A stretch of 64,000 bases of DNA from CAVTYH01 sp963738835. Its GTDB lineage: Bacteria; Planctomycetota; Planctomycetia; Pirellulales; JADZDJ01. A program made the position numbers and the translations under genes. Shown here piece by piece: positions 27,545 to 38,009 of this stretch. The number at the start of each line of letters is the position of its first letter. The stretch's first letter is position 1. The stretch is from the NCBI GenBank assembly GCA_963738835.1, contig CAVTYH010000005.1, forward strand, positions 496,001 through 560,000. The letters run 5' to 3'. A model generated the notes under the pieces. That model saw only the letters and a program-made list of their open reading frames with translations. It was not told the origin of the DNA and ran no database searches.

Positions 27545-28899
27545 TTACTTGTCAAACCAACCCACCGTGTTGCCCAGCGAATCCATGATGGAACTGTTGA
27601 CCGAGTAGGGGCCATCCCAGCTCCACATATTGCGCATGAGATCGAACGTCAACATGCCGCAAAACATCAACAGCAGTGCACAGGCCACGAGGAATGTCAC
27701 ATTCATGGCGGAAAACGGCGCTTCAGCCGGAGCCGCGGCGGCAATCATGCCGGGCGCTGGAGCCAACGTGGGCACCGCCGTCATCACCGCTGCATCCGAC
27801 AGCGAAGGTGCGCTACTGGGCTCCTCTTCCAGCAAACCGGCACCCCCGGCCAGTGGAGCAAACATGCCCGAGCTGATTTCATCGTCGGAATCCAGCGCGA
27901 TGACTTGCGAGCCGCTGTCCGACGATTCTTCCGCCGAATCGTCCATGGCGGTCAGCAAAAAGTCGTCATCGGCTTTGATTTCTGTGATCGTATCCGGCGA
28001 ATCAACTTGTTCGGTGGCATCTTCGGTCACGTCCAACAGTCGCCGTGCGGAACTTCCCAATGCCAGTGGTTGATCGAGCGACAAGCCGCTATCGGAGGCG
28101 CTGATGAGCTGGATGCCGCTGTCGGTCGGGCTCTGCGTCACATCGCTGCCGCCCAGCACAACTTCGAGTTCTTCATCGCCGAGCTTGATCGACGATCCGG
28201 CCGGCTTTTTTGCCGAATCGCCGGGCTTGGGCTGCGTGACGGAGCTTCCCGTGCCGGAATCGACGAGCGACAGCTCATCATCGGATAACCGCAGTGCGTC
28301 GGAGCCGAAAAGTTTGTCGCTGCTGCCGGGCTTTTGGCCAAGGTCCGAACCGCTGACTAGTTTGACATCGCTATCCTGCGTGCCGCCCAGCGGAATCGTG
28401 GAGAGCCACCCGCCAATTTGATGTCGCTCTCGCTGCCCAACGTAATGTCGCTGTCGCCAGCCAATGAAATGCTACTGTCGCCGGCCAGCGTGATGCCGCT
28501 ATCGCCAGAGGGAGCTGGCGCCGGCGAACCCTTCGCTGCGGCCGGCGGAAGGTCGGCGTCAGCCCCAGCTTCTTCGCTCATTTTGCCAATGATGGTGCTC
28601 ATGCCTTCTTTGGCGGAGTTGCCCATTTCGATTTCGCTGAGCAGCACCGAATCGAGATCGTCGTTCAACTGCAATTCAACGTCGCTTAGATGGCTATCAC
28701 CCGTCCACTCGTCTCCCTTTTCGGCTTTCTCGGCATCCAATTCGGCCTTGAGCCGTTCGAGGTCTTCCTGCTTGAATTTCCATTGATCGCCATCTCGGTA
28801 CGGAAACAGCTTTTTGCGATCGCGCAGCGAGCCAACCTCTTCCGGCGTAACGCCCAAGATGCGAGCCGCTTCGTCTTGATCGATCAGTTTGCGAGCCAT
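27545..28899 (-). CDS. HTH_17-domain protein with Asp-Ser repeats and C-terminal membrane segment, one frameshift
   Basis: From the ATG at 28899 residues 1-60 form an excisionase-type HTH (LIDQDEAARILGVTPEEVGS, FPYRDGDQWKFKQEDLERLK). A long acidic low-complexity region follows, with repeats such as GDSGITLAGDSSISLAGDSD. The frame breaks near 28,390 and continues as STIPLGGTQDSDVKL with more repeats. Near the C-terminus is one hydrophobic segment (VTFLVACALLLMFCGMLTFD). Total about 450 residues. This architecture recurs in planctomycetes; function unknown. The HTH may bind protein or DNA while the tail anchors the protein to a membrane. Confidence 0.75.
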
Positions 28900-28977
28900 G
28901 TGTCTCTCCGCCGGAGGTTGCGATCCGGCAAGTTTCCTGTCCGTCTGCCCCCCCCCCAAGGCAACCGGACGCCGCTG

Positions 28978-29316
28978 TTATCGAGAATCCAAACGGGCGC
29001 GAATTTCGCTGGGTAAGGGGTTCACGCCGTTGAATTCGACAATTTGCAAATCCCAATGAATGTTACGCACACTCATCAGAGTAATTTTACCGGTTGGTAG
29101 CTCCAGCTGATAAACACTCATCACTTGAGTGCGAGGTTCAATGATCGTCAGTTGCTGCCGAGTGTTATCGATTGGCGTCGTCAGCGTGATGAGTTCTGGC
29201 GACGAATCGTATCCACCCGGTCGTTGGGCAAACGCCGGTGTTTCGTGTCCAAAAAAAGTTCCCACGAGGGCGACAATCATCGCCCCCCCAAACGCCCCAA
29301 TTAGCGTGGCCTTCAT
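28978..29316 (-). CDS. exported hypothetical protein
   Basis: GGAAGG precedes the ATG at 29316. The 112-residue product has a signal peptide (MKATLIGAFGGAMIVALVGT, cleavage near PAFA). The mature domain includes LTTPIDNTRQQLTIIEPRTQ and VMSVYQLELPTGKITLMSVR, and closes with NPLPSEIRARLDSR. The mature part is short and beta-rich. I do not know the family. It lies 78 bases upstream of the HTH_17 gene on the same strand and may be cotranscribed. Confidence 0.65.
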   Translation of the reverse strand: MKATLIGAFGGAMIVALVGTFFGHETPAFAQRPGGYDSSPELITLTTPIDNTRQQLTIIEPRTQVMSVYQLELPTGKITLMSVRNIHWDLQIVEFNGVNPLPSEIRARLDSR

Positions 29317-29555
29317 GGTTTGCCTTCCGTGGCTAGCGACCACCGGGCCCAACTCTTCCATTCTAAAAGCCCGGATTTGAAATACAACAGTTTGGGACGA
29401 CTCCCAAACCGGGAATCTGCCTGAACTAACGCGCGGAACATGCGCTGGTGCGAGAATTCGCGGGCGGGAGTGTACCGGGGGCGGACTAGAGCGGCAACCC
29501 CGTTTTGGCCACTCCAACCGCAATCTACCCAATTCCGAGCAAGCGATTCGACAGA

Positions 29556-31134
29556 TTACGCGCCTTCCAAGCTGGCAAAAAAAGCGTCGACGGCGGCGTT
29601 GCTGGCATCGCCGTCAGCAACCAGGTGCATCTTGTGATGCAGTTGCGCAGCCTCTGTTGAACTGTTGTGCGGCGGCGAATCGAGCACCGAAGAGGGACCG
29701 AGTTCGGCTGGCTGCAAAGTGTTTTGACTTGCAGATAACGCAACATCGGCTGAAGGACCGACCGGAGCGGAAATGCTGCTTGCTGCACCGCTCGATTCAC
29801 CGCCGCTGGCGGCCATTGCACCTACAGATGGGCCAGCAGCACCGCTGGCAGGCGCAGTTTCGAAAAAGATAAACCCGCCGCCCCACCACCACACCCACCA
29901 CCCACCGCGAGAAGTGGTTGTGGTGGCCGCCGCACTTTGCGTGAAACTGGTCGAACCGCTGAACGCCACCAAATCGCGAATCACGAAATTGACGATTGGT
30001 GATCCCAATCCCGAGGCTACGTCGTAACCACTGGTGGCCGAGTAGCCGTTGCTACCGGACGTAATATCGTGGAAGTCGGCGCGGGGCAGCGTGTAAAGTG
30101 CCGCCTGAGCATTGGACAGCGATCCCTTGCCGACCAGCGCCCGGCCTTGATCGGCAATGGCAATTAACGCGGCCCATTGTGGCGCACCGGCGCTGGTGCC
30201 GCCAAACACATCCCAACCGGTGTCGCCGTAGCTGTCGTACACGGCAAAGCCGGTGGATGGGTTCGCGTCATAGGAGACGTCAGGCGTACCGCGGTTGGAG
30301 ATGCCCAGTCCGCTTTGAAAGCTCGGCAGTCCTTCGTAGGTGCTTGATCCACCGCCGCCGCCGGACCAGACCGATTCGCTCGACCAGGCGCCAGACGAAG
30401 TGCGTCGCAGCGTTGAACCGCCGACACTTAGCACATCTGGCGAAGAAGACGGATATTCGGCCGGCGCACCGTTGTCGCCGGCCGCGACGGTGAAGGTGAC
30501 CCCTTGATGTCCGGACGGGGTGGTGAAATGCACATCGTCCTGTTTTTTCCGTGCTGTATTCACTGCCACCCCAACTGTTCGACACGACCACCACGCCCGG
30601 TGCGTTGCGGGCGAAATCGAGGGCCTTATTTAGATCGGACGTGTAAGAGGAATTGGCTTCGACGAGCAAAATATTCGCGCCCGGAGCGATGGCATGGGCC
30701 CATTCCACATCCAGGGCGATCTCGGAAGCCCAGCCCGCATTATTGCGCGGCAACTTCGTGCCGCCCGTTTGATTAACCACTTTGAAACTCGGCGGATTGG
30801 CGATGCCAAACGTCTTATCGAACTTTTTCAAATCGCTGACGATGTTTGGATCGTTGTAGGCGTCGACAATGGCGATTGTAGTTCCCTTGCCGTCGCCCGT
30901 AACGCCACTGAAGCTGATGTTGTTGAAGCTGTAAACCGCACGGACTTGAGCCGGCGATAAACCAGCTGGCAATGCCGACGTACTCGCAGCGGGACTCACG
31001 ACCGCAGCGAGTGATTTCAAAAGCGGCGTCACTTCTTGAGCCGACGTGCCCAAGGTTGCGCTGAGCACGCACCGCGTTTCAAGATTTTCAAATCGAACTT
31101 GCCGCGCCACCCGGCGAACAGACGAGGACCGCAT
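29556..31134 (-). CDS. sedolisin (S53) family serine-carboxyl protease, secreted, one frameshift
   Basis: The ATG at 31134 starts MRSSSVRRVARQVRFENLET; the FENLETRCVLSA stretch is a variant of the planctomycete LEPR-XLL N-terminal motif. The protease domain has GWASEIALDVEWAHAIAPGA with the Glu and Asp of sedolisins, oxyanion-region Asp in TVAAGDNGAPAEYP, and Ser in FGGTSAGAPQWAALIAIADQ. The frame breaks near 30,550 in an A run after SEYSTEK, so an assembly indel is likely. The tail has an odd Trp/Gly-rich stretch (RGGWWVWWWGGGFIFF) and a Ser/Ala-rich end. About 525 residues. It should be exported and degrade proteins. Confidence 0.85.
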
Positions 31135-31383
31135 AACACATTCCTCTTTGGTTCCGACGCCCCTGCTGCGCTTTCCATTTGCCGCGCGAAAAAATTGTGA
31201 GAAGCGGCAGGAAGGAAGCGGTCCTTTTTTTCTAGGCACGCGCAAAGAGCGAGTCAATGAGCCATATGAGAAATCATGAAATCAACCGCGCATTTTTGAC
31301 GTGCCTTAACCTTTGATAAAAAATGTCTTAGAATTGGCATTGTTGGCGATTCACCGTTTGGCACTTTTGGGCACCATTCCGAA

Positions 31384-32263
31384 ATGAATCCCGATCAGAA
31401 ACGCGATGATCTGCTCAAAACACTTCGCAGCTACGGTAGCTGTGCCGTAGCGTTTTCCGGCGGAGTGGATAGTGCCGTCGTGGCGAAAGCGGCGCAGTTG
31501 GCGCATTGGCGAGCGAGCGGTCGCGGTGACTGGTGTCAGCGCAAGCCTGGCTGAAGGCGAACTCGCTCAAGCGCAGGAAGTTGCGGCGCTGATCGGTATT
31601 CGTCACGAGATTTTGGAAACGGCCGAGTTCGACGATCCCAATTACACGGCGAATCCATCCAACCGCTGTTACTTCTGCAAGACCGAGTTGTACTCGCAGT
31701 TGGAACCACTTGCGTCACGCTTGGGCCTAGCCGTCATCGTCAACGGCGCAAACTTAGACGACGCCGGCGATTGGCGACCGGGCATGGCGGCGGCCGGCGA
31801 ACACGAGGTGAAGATTCCGCTTTTGGAATGCGGCTTCACGAAAGCCGATGTTCGCGCGTTAGCCGCCGAGTGGAAGCTGCCGATTTGGGATAAGCCTGCG
31901 TCGCCGTGTCTCTCCAGCCGGGTGGCGTACGGCGAAGAAGTTACACCCGAGCGACTGCGGATGATTGATCGCGCGGAGCAACTGCTACGATCGCTTGGCT
32001 TGAAGACCGTGCGAGTTCGCTACCACCACGGCGACTTGGCGCGGCTGGAAGTGCCGACCGAAGCCATCGCGCAGTTGGCTGCCACCGAAGTTCGCCAACG
32101 GCTATCCGTGGAGTTGAAACAAATCGGCTTCAAATACGTGACGCTCGATTTGGAGGGATTTCGCTCCGGCAGTCAGAATGACGCAATCGGCCGCGTTTTT
32201 TTGAGCCGCAGTTCCTTATTGCAAATCCTACAGCCTGCTAGTCCAATCCCAACTCGCGAGTGA
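31384..32263 (+). CDS. larE: LarE-type ATP-dependent sacrificial sulfur transferase, one frameshift
   Basis: The N-terminus MNPDQKRDDLLKTLRSYGSC leads into the PP-loop AVAFSGGVDSAVVAKAA. A base is lost near 31,500; the continuation starts AVAVTGVSASLAEGELAQAQ. Diagnostic parts: NPSNRCYFCKTELY with the sulfur-donor Cys region, VNGANLDDAGDWRPGMAAA, and KPASPCLSSRVAYGEEVT. LarE supplies sulfur to the nickel pincer cofactor of lactate racemase-type enzymes. No larB, larC or larA is nearby, so the partners lie elsewhere or it serves another pathway. Its 3' end overlaps the converging Uma2 gene by 26 bases. Confidence 0.85.
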
Positions 32264-32887
32264 TCTGTCGCACCTTCGGTAGCTTTTCAAGCCAGAGCCA
32301 TGCCGGCTTGATATAAAGCCCCATCAAGACGACTGAATGAACTCGTCCGTCGATTTCCGGCAGCCGTTGGTATTTGCCATCTGAGTCCAACGAATAGGCT
32401 TCCAACCGCTCTGCCATCGGATCGATCACCCAATACTCGCGGACTCCCGCTGCTTCGTATTCGACGTATTTTTGCCGCCAGTCGCGCACGGGCTGTCTGG
32501 CGAAACAATTTCGATGATTAGATCGGGCGAACCATCGGTGTAGGTTTTTTTAACGATGTGCAGACGATCTTGCGCGACAAAGAAAATGTCGGGCAAACGA
32601 CGTGTTTTTTGCTTTGCCAACCGCACCTGCGATTCAATCAAGAACACTTGCCCTAAATCGTGACTTTCAACAAACTCGCCGATCACGCGCACGAGAAAAG
32701 CGGTCATTAGGACATGCTGATTGTTCGCGGGCGACATCATGACAACTTCTCCATCCACCCATTCAGCGCGCGTATCTTCATCGCACCATTGGACAAATTC
32801 GTCTTCCGTGAGCCGTGGTTTAGGCAATGGCTTGAAATAATCCGGATCCCTGATTTGAGAATCCGGCTGTTGGCCAAGAGTTGACAT
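32238..32887 (-). CDS. Uma2-family (DUF820) putative nuclease, one frameshift
   Basis: Family text is clear: LTEDEFVQWCDEDTRAEWVD, GEVVMMSPANNQHVLMTAFL, RRLPDIFFVAQDRL and SPDLIIEIVSPDS, then after a shift near 32,487 DWRQKYVEYEAAGVREYWVI followed by DP. The PD-(D/E)xK-like core (PDI...EIVS...K/Y) is intact across the break. About 215 residues. Uma2 proteins are abundant in planctomycetes and cyanobacteria and are of unknown role. Confidence 0.85.
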
Positions 32888-32965
32888 ACAAATTCGCCTC
32901 TGTCGACGATTATTCGCTACCCGCTTAATTCTAGCAGTTTGTCAGGTAGTTGCGCTTCAAACCTC

Positions 32966-34704
32966 TCAAGGCTTCACACTCTTCGCCCACGCCGCGGCCA
33001 ATGTCGGCAGGGAGCTGAAGACACGAGGAAATGCTCGATCGAATTCTTCGCCGCCGCGCATGGCAATGAGCAGCGACGTGTACTTTCCGCCGCTGGCCAT
33101 CAAATCTTTCATGAAACCATACGCCGCGATGTTGGCGTCTTCCTGCGGCAGCCCGCGCGTGACAAACGTTTCTAATTTGCCCCCTGCGGCGAGCTCACGC
33201 AAACGATCGTTCCAATCTCGCACGCGGGCACTTTTGACATCCATTCGAGAGGCGATTACGCGGCCGCTTCCTTCAGCGAACCACGACGGAGGATTTCCAG
33301 CCAGGCTTGCGACATATACCGATGCCAGTTGCTGGCCGATCAAAGCGGCGACCGAATAATCGGTCGGCTGTGCTGGCGGCACAATGACGCCATAGGCATC
33401 GACGGCGTCGTATTTCCAATGTCCTCGCGAGGAAGTCGGCAACTGGCGATTTTCCACCATCCGGCCGAACTCGCTGTACTCGTAATGATTGGGCAGCACG
33501 AACAGGACGATTCGCCCTTTCACCAGCGGCTGACCGGCGGGTACGCGGAACTGTTTGATGAGGGCTTCAGCCTGCTGTTCCGCTGTGTCGGCCAACTCTT
33601 GCAAAATTGCGTCGGGCTGGCTGCTGATGACGATCAAATTCTTCGTTTGACGAATCGCTGGTTTGTCCGTCGGATTCGCCAACGCCCATTGACGGCGTCC
33701 GGCCGCAGTTCGATCGGAGCTCAGCTCATCGTGCGTGGCCGATTTCGCGCGGACCAACGCTGCCAGCATGCGAGTCGATTGCGTAGGATTCGTACCATCG
33801 AATCGCGCGCCTTCGGCGATCCATGTTTCGAACTTAGCGATCACCTCGCCGGCCAACGCCGGTTTGTCAAGCGGCATCCGCTTGCCGGCCGTGCCTTTCA
33901 GTTTTTTGATGAGCAAACTTTCGGCCGGTTTGTCCGGCACCCAGGCGTTGCCGCTTTGGCCCCCTTTAATCATGTCGGCGAAGCGATCCATTTGCAGACG
34001 TCCGGCTGGTTGCCGACCGCCGTGACAGCTCATGCAATTTTCCGCCAGCAGGGGGGCGATGTCTTTCGAGAACTGAACGGTTTCTTTGCCGGTGGCATTC
34101 ACAACAGTCAATTTCGGTTCGTCCGGCTTCGTATTGCCTGCCGTCGCGCCAAGAACCAGATTTGTCAACAAGGCCTTTACGTCGTTGCCGTCAAACTTTG
34201 CTCCTTCGTCAATCCATTTGGCGATGGCCGTCAATTCTGGTTTCGTCACCTTGGGGCCGGCCCGTGGCATATCGCCCGATTCAATCAAATCGACAAGCCG
34301 ACTCCCGGAACTCTTGCCCGCCATAATGACAACGCCGTCCGGTGTACCCTTTTTCAGCGCCTCGAAGGTCGTCATGCTGAACTTACCTTTGGTTGTGGTG
34401 ATGTGGCAGCGCGCGCACTTGGCGACAAGAATTGGGGCGATGTTCTTGACGAAGCTCAGGTTGTTGGCCGGCAAAGCGCCCCGGCATCGGCCTTGGCTCC
34501 CGCCTTTGCGGCGGCTGCGGCTTTGGCCGCATTAGCCTTCTTTCCAGCTTTCGCCGCATCCGCTTTGCCGTTTGGATCAGGGGCCGCAGCCGCAGCGGCG
34601 ATGGTCATGCCGATCACCACGGCAAGCGCGCCGGCGGAAACAACCCAAAAACTCATCCAATCTCGGAACCAACGCACTCGAATAGAAGTCTTCGGGACTT
34701 GCAT
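32966..34704 (-). CDS. membrane-anchored protein with two c-type cytochrome-like domains, one frameshift
   Basis: From the ATG at 34704 an uncleaved or signal segment (MSFWVVSAGALAVVIGMTIA) precedes an Ala/Lys-rich linker. A shift near 34,470 leads into domain one (FVKNIAPILVAKCARCHITT) and domain two (FSKDIAPLLAENCMSCHGGR), both with CxxCH and MPRAGP or MPLDKP as possible axial Met. The last 220 residues include LFVLPNHYEYSEFGRMVE and PPSWFAEGSGRVIASRM, resembling a peptidase-MA-like domain without an evident HExxH. About 575 residues. Probably a periplasmic electron carrier or sensor. Confidence 0.75.
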
Positions 34705-35010
34705 GTCTGTCTTGCTCCTCGATTCCGGAGATGGTGAGCGTGAAATCTGCGGGTCATCCTCAATATAAGCTGTTTCGTCGGAAGTGTGTAGTTTTTGCGC
34801 AACTTCCGTCAAATTCCGATTGGTGCCCGGAGCCGAGTTTAGCAGCATCTCGCAAGGGCCTGAACGCCTTCCGGTCAGCCAAAACGGCGGCTAACTCGCG
34901 CCATTTATTTGTTTCCCTCCGCGAATTCCTGAAGTAAGATAAGCCACGTTATTATCCAACATTGAAGAGAGCCGCTGTGGCGTTCGGGGGGACGCGAATG
35001 AGGTTAGCGA
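34705..35010. other. divergent intergenic region
   Basis: This 306-base gap lies between the divergent cytochrome-domain and PEP-CTERM genes and should contain both promoters. I see no palindrome or clear -35/-10 pair. No coding frame supported. Confidence 0.35.
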
Positions 35011-36713
35011 ATGCCATTGTCGAAGTCTGTTTTCGGTGCATTTCTCGCGCTTGCGTTCTCGGCTATGTCTTCCTCGCCGGCCCGCGCTGTCTTTTGGAAC
35101 AACGATCCCAACACGGCCACTTTCGGCGTGGCGTCCGCCACCGGGCTGACCGATAAGCCCATTTGGTTCCCCAACGATTACGCCATCTACAACGACGACA
35201 ATCACACCCGCGGCACGGCCATTTTGCTGAACTCAGAATGGGCGCTGACGGTGCATCACGTTGTCCAAAGTTCAGCGGGTTATAATCCTATCACCACGCC
35301 CACGTTTATCTCTGTCTACGTTGATGGCATTGGCGGTTATTTTGCCGATCAGCTGTTCGTGCCGGCCGATGGATCGGAACTCGCCCTGGTACATCTGCGC
35401 GGCGGCGTCAACAGCGCCCTGAATCTGGTCCCCAACATTAACAGCGGTTTCGACGAAAACGGTCGCATCGTGCAAATCGGCGGCTACGGCTATTGGGGCA
35501 TCGTCGGCACGACGAATGCCGGCGGCACCACGACCGGCACGAGCAACGGCGGCGTAAGCTTTCATCGAGCTTACAACACGATTCAGGGCACGAACGGGCT
35601 CGGGCAGTTGCTCATTAACGAAAATCATGACGCCACAGTGGCCGCGAACAATGTGCTCGAAGGCGTTGCCGGTTCCGGCGATAGCGGTGGCCCAATGTTT
35701 GCCTTCTACGGCTCGAATTTTGTCACGCAGGCCAGTGACCGCAATCAGTGGCGTCTCGTGGGTCTGACGGCCACGAGTGCAGCAACAACCAGCGCATCTT
35801 GGAACAATCAGTCTCAATACACACGCGTCGCGAACTTTTCCAGCTTCATTAACACCAAAATGGCGTCACTTCCCGCACCGGCCCCGACGAAGACGACCGC
35901 CTGGATCCAAGATTCCGGGAACAACTTGTACGATACCGGCGAAGCAAAGTTCAGCGTCTCTAATTCGACCGCCGCGCCGGTGGTGCATGCCAAGTTCGGG
36001 CCGAGCGGCAATGGCTACACGTTGGGGCAAGTTGGCGACAAGCTAACGATGACCGCCACGCTCGACACCATGGTCTCGATGGCCAGCATCCAATTTCGTT
36101 TCGGCATGTTCGGCGATGTGAATGGCACGATTCCTGGCAACGTCGCCGGTGGAACACCTTGGCATGGTTATCTCGTGGCGAACTCCATCGAGAACGCCGT
36201 CAGCGGGCCCTTCGAGAAAGGCAACGCAACCGGTGGCGGAGCTGGCTCATGGTGGTCGCTTGTGAATCCGAATACTGGCGTTCTGGTGGGCGCGGGCACA
36301 CAAGCCACAGGTACGTTTGCCAATGGAGCGGGTACGAGCGATATCACGCCCGCTGGCGTCTACAATCTGTCGCTCGCCTTCACGCGAGTTGCTGCTGGCC
36401 TGCAAATCGATTGGTCGATGGTTCAGATCGCCGATCAGTCGTTTTCGCTGAACGCGGCCACTGGCATGTATCAGCACAACGCCACTTCGGGCGTGTATTC
36501 GTTCACCGGCAGCGTGATCGACGCTACGCCGGCCTCGTCGAGCTGGACCTACGACGAATTAGGCTACTTTCTTTATGGCGGCGCGATGACCAACTCGACG
36601 ATCGTGGTCGACAACATCAACATCGTTTTTGTGCCGGAACCAAGCTCGCTAGTGCTGATGGGCATCGCCGCCGGCGTTGGGCTGGCGTTTTACTTCAACC
36701 GACGCCTAAATAG
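35011..36713 (+). CDS. exported trypsin-like protein with PEP-CTERM sorting signal
   Basis: A signal peptide (MPLSKSVFGAFLALAFSAMS) precedes a trypsin-like region: His in WALTVHHVVQSS, Ser in AGSGDSGGPMFAFYG. The expected Asp position reads ADGSELALVHL, so the Asp is displaced or replaced by Glu. A beta-rich domain of 250 residues follows, then a PEP-CTERM tail: VPEPSSLVLMGIAAGVGLAF and a basic end. The frame as given runs on to 37011 and collides with the opposite gene. One missing C near 36,704 would restore RRPK and stop at 36713, so I end it there. It should be processed by an exosortase/archaeosortase-type enzyme. Confidence 0.8.
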
Positions 36714-36749
36714 CCGGAGGCGACCACTGCGTGGTGCCCGGCCCTCCGG
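36714..36749. repeat. nested palindrome after PEP-CTERM gene
   Basis: CCGGAGG (36714-36720) pairs with CCTCCGG (36743-36749), enclosing ACCAC-TGC-GTGGT. It begins directly after the inferred stop codon. It may work as a terminator without U tract or be one of the dispersed repeats of this genome. Confidence 0.5.
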
Positions 36750-36829
36750 AGAAGCGCCAAAAATATCGCCCACTCTGCCGCTTCCAGCGGATGTTATCGG
36801 GCCGGCTAATCGAGTATGTCTATTGCCTC

Positions 36830-37552
36830 TCACCGCGGCTGCCGTGGCTTGTGATGCCGTTGAATCACCGCTTGTCGTGGCGCAGAAAGCCGCCGCGTTG
36901 GCTTATAGCCGTAATGCAGGGCAAACCACTCGGCATAGCGTTCCCGATCGACCGAGCTTGAATTTCGCTCGTCGAGCAAGTGCCCAAGCTCGTGGATCAG
37001 GATGTTATTGAGATAGAAATCCTTCAGCGCCGTCTCGGTCCAAACCAGCATCCAGCCGCCGCCCGGTGTTTCTTCCCAGCGACCGCCGTACATCTTGGCC
37101 TCAATCAACTGCGCCGGCTTCGGCGGCGCCTTATATCGCTCCACCAGGCTTTCTTCAACCGGGTAGAGATAGATCGTCGGCCCCCACTGCATGCCATAGC
37201 AGGGGAAGCTGAGCTTCTTGCGCGTCATCCGGCTCAACTGCACGGTGTGCAAGGGCTCGACAAATTGCGGCGGCAACTCAGCCAGCCGGTCGCGGATTTC
37301 CTCCGGCGTTACCACATGCCGGTAGCCCAATCCGGGCGGCTGGACCACAATTCGGTAGCCAGCGTGGTTTTCCCGCGGCTCGTGCCAGTTTTCCGGCGGC
37401 ACGAAGGGAAGTTGTTCGTTACGGGGCATCCCCCGGGCGCGCTTACTGGACCGCACTCCACGGCGGCGGTGGTTGGCCCGCGCCATGGCGTTCAAATGAT
37501 CCACACGGGTGCGGATTCGGTTCCCGAAGAAGGCTTGGATGCGGCGGCCCAT
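36830..37552 (-). CDS. putative zinc metallopeptidase-like protein (HELGH)
   Basis: 240 residues. The only clear motif is ILIHELGHLLDERN, an HExxH zinc site, followed 18 residues later by DRERYAEWFALHYGY, whose Glu could be the third ligand. Upstream are PTIYLYPVEESLVERY and GGRWEETPGGGWMLVW. The N-terminal 45 residues are very basic. No signal peptide. It could be a processing peptidase or a SprT-like protein. It converges with the PEP-CTERM gene. Confidence 0.6.
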   Translation of the reverse strand: MGRRIQAFFGNRIRTRVDHLNAMARANHRRRGVRSSKRARGMPRNEQLPFVPPENWHEPRENHAGYRIVVQPPGLGYRHVVTPEEIRDRLAELPPQFVEPLHTVQLSRMTRKKLSFPCYGMQWGPTIYLYPVEESLVERYKAPPKPAQLIEAKMYGGRWEETPGGGWMLVWTETALKDFYLNNILIHELGHLLDERNSSSVDRERYAEWFALHYGYKPTRRLSAPRQAVIQRHHKPRQPR

Positions 37553-37778
37553 AAACCAAAACCTCGATGACAGGCCACTGGAACCACACTCGGCGTCCTT
37601 GCAGGGCAGAACCGGCGACTGATGCTGTCATGTTAGAAGTGAATCGGTCTTAACAGCAGCGGGCCATGAAGCCCACAATCCACTTTAGACAGGTGTCTTA
37701 TGAACGGACAAGTGAACACCGTAAGTGGCTTATTGGTAAGGACTTGCATTTCTAGCAACCGGGGGGTTTGGGCAGCCA

Positions 37779-38009
37779 ATGAGGATTACTCGCAAACTGC
37801 CGTGGAACGGCCGCTGGGCTCATTTTTTCAGCGCGTCTTACCGCACATTGTTCGCCCAATTGGGGTCGTACCAGGTGTTCCAGTGTGTGAAGAGAGATGT
37901 GCTTTGGTATTTTGGGAAGCCGTGTTGCAAAACTTGCGGCCTCTTTCAGATTTTGAAACGCGCCGAGCAAGCACCGTGTCCGGCAAACAAGATGTATGAT
38001 TTCATCTAA
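37779..38009 (+). CDS. 76-residue hypothetical protein before aroK
   Basis: The frame starts MRITRKLPWNGRWAHFFSAS, includes a Cys-rich piece (KPCCKTCGLFQILK) and ends immediately before the aroK ATG. The close packing argues for a real gene, the lack of any recognised relative against. The 226 bases before it (from 37553) show nothing else. Confidence 0.3.
   Translation: MRITRKLPWNGRWAHFFSASYRTLFAQLGSYQVFQCVKRDVLWYFGKPCCKTCGLFQILKRAEQAPCPANKMYDFI

Noticed and set aside
33329..34768. 479-codon plus-strand frame opposite the cytochrome-domain gene
   Set aside because: Antisense to a well-supported gene; its composition (Arg/His-rich) is that of a shadow frame in GC-rich DNA.
36714..37011. C-terminal extension of the PEP-CTERM protein
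   Set aside because: A PEP-CTERM signal must be C-terminal, the extension overlaps a good opposite gene, and one base restores a stop at 36713.
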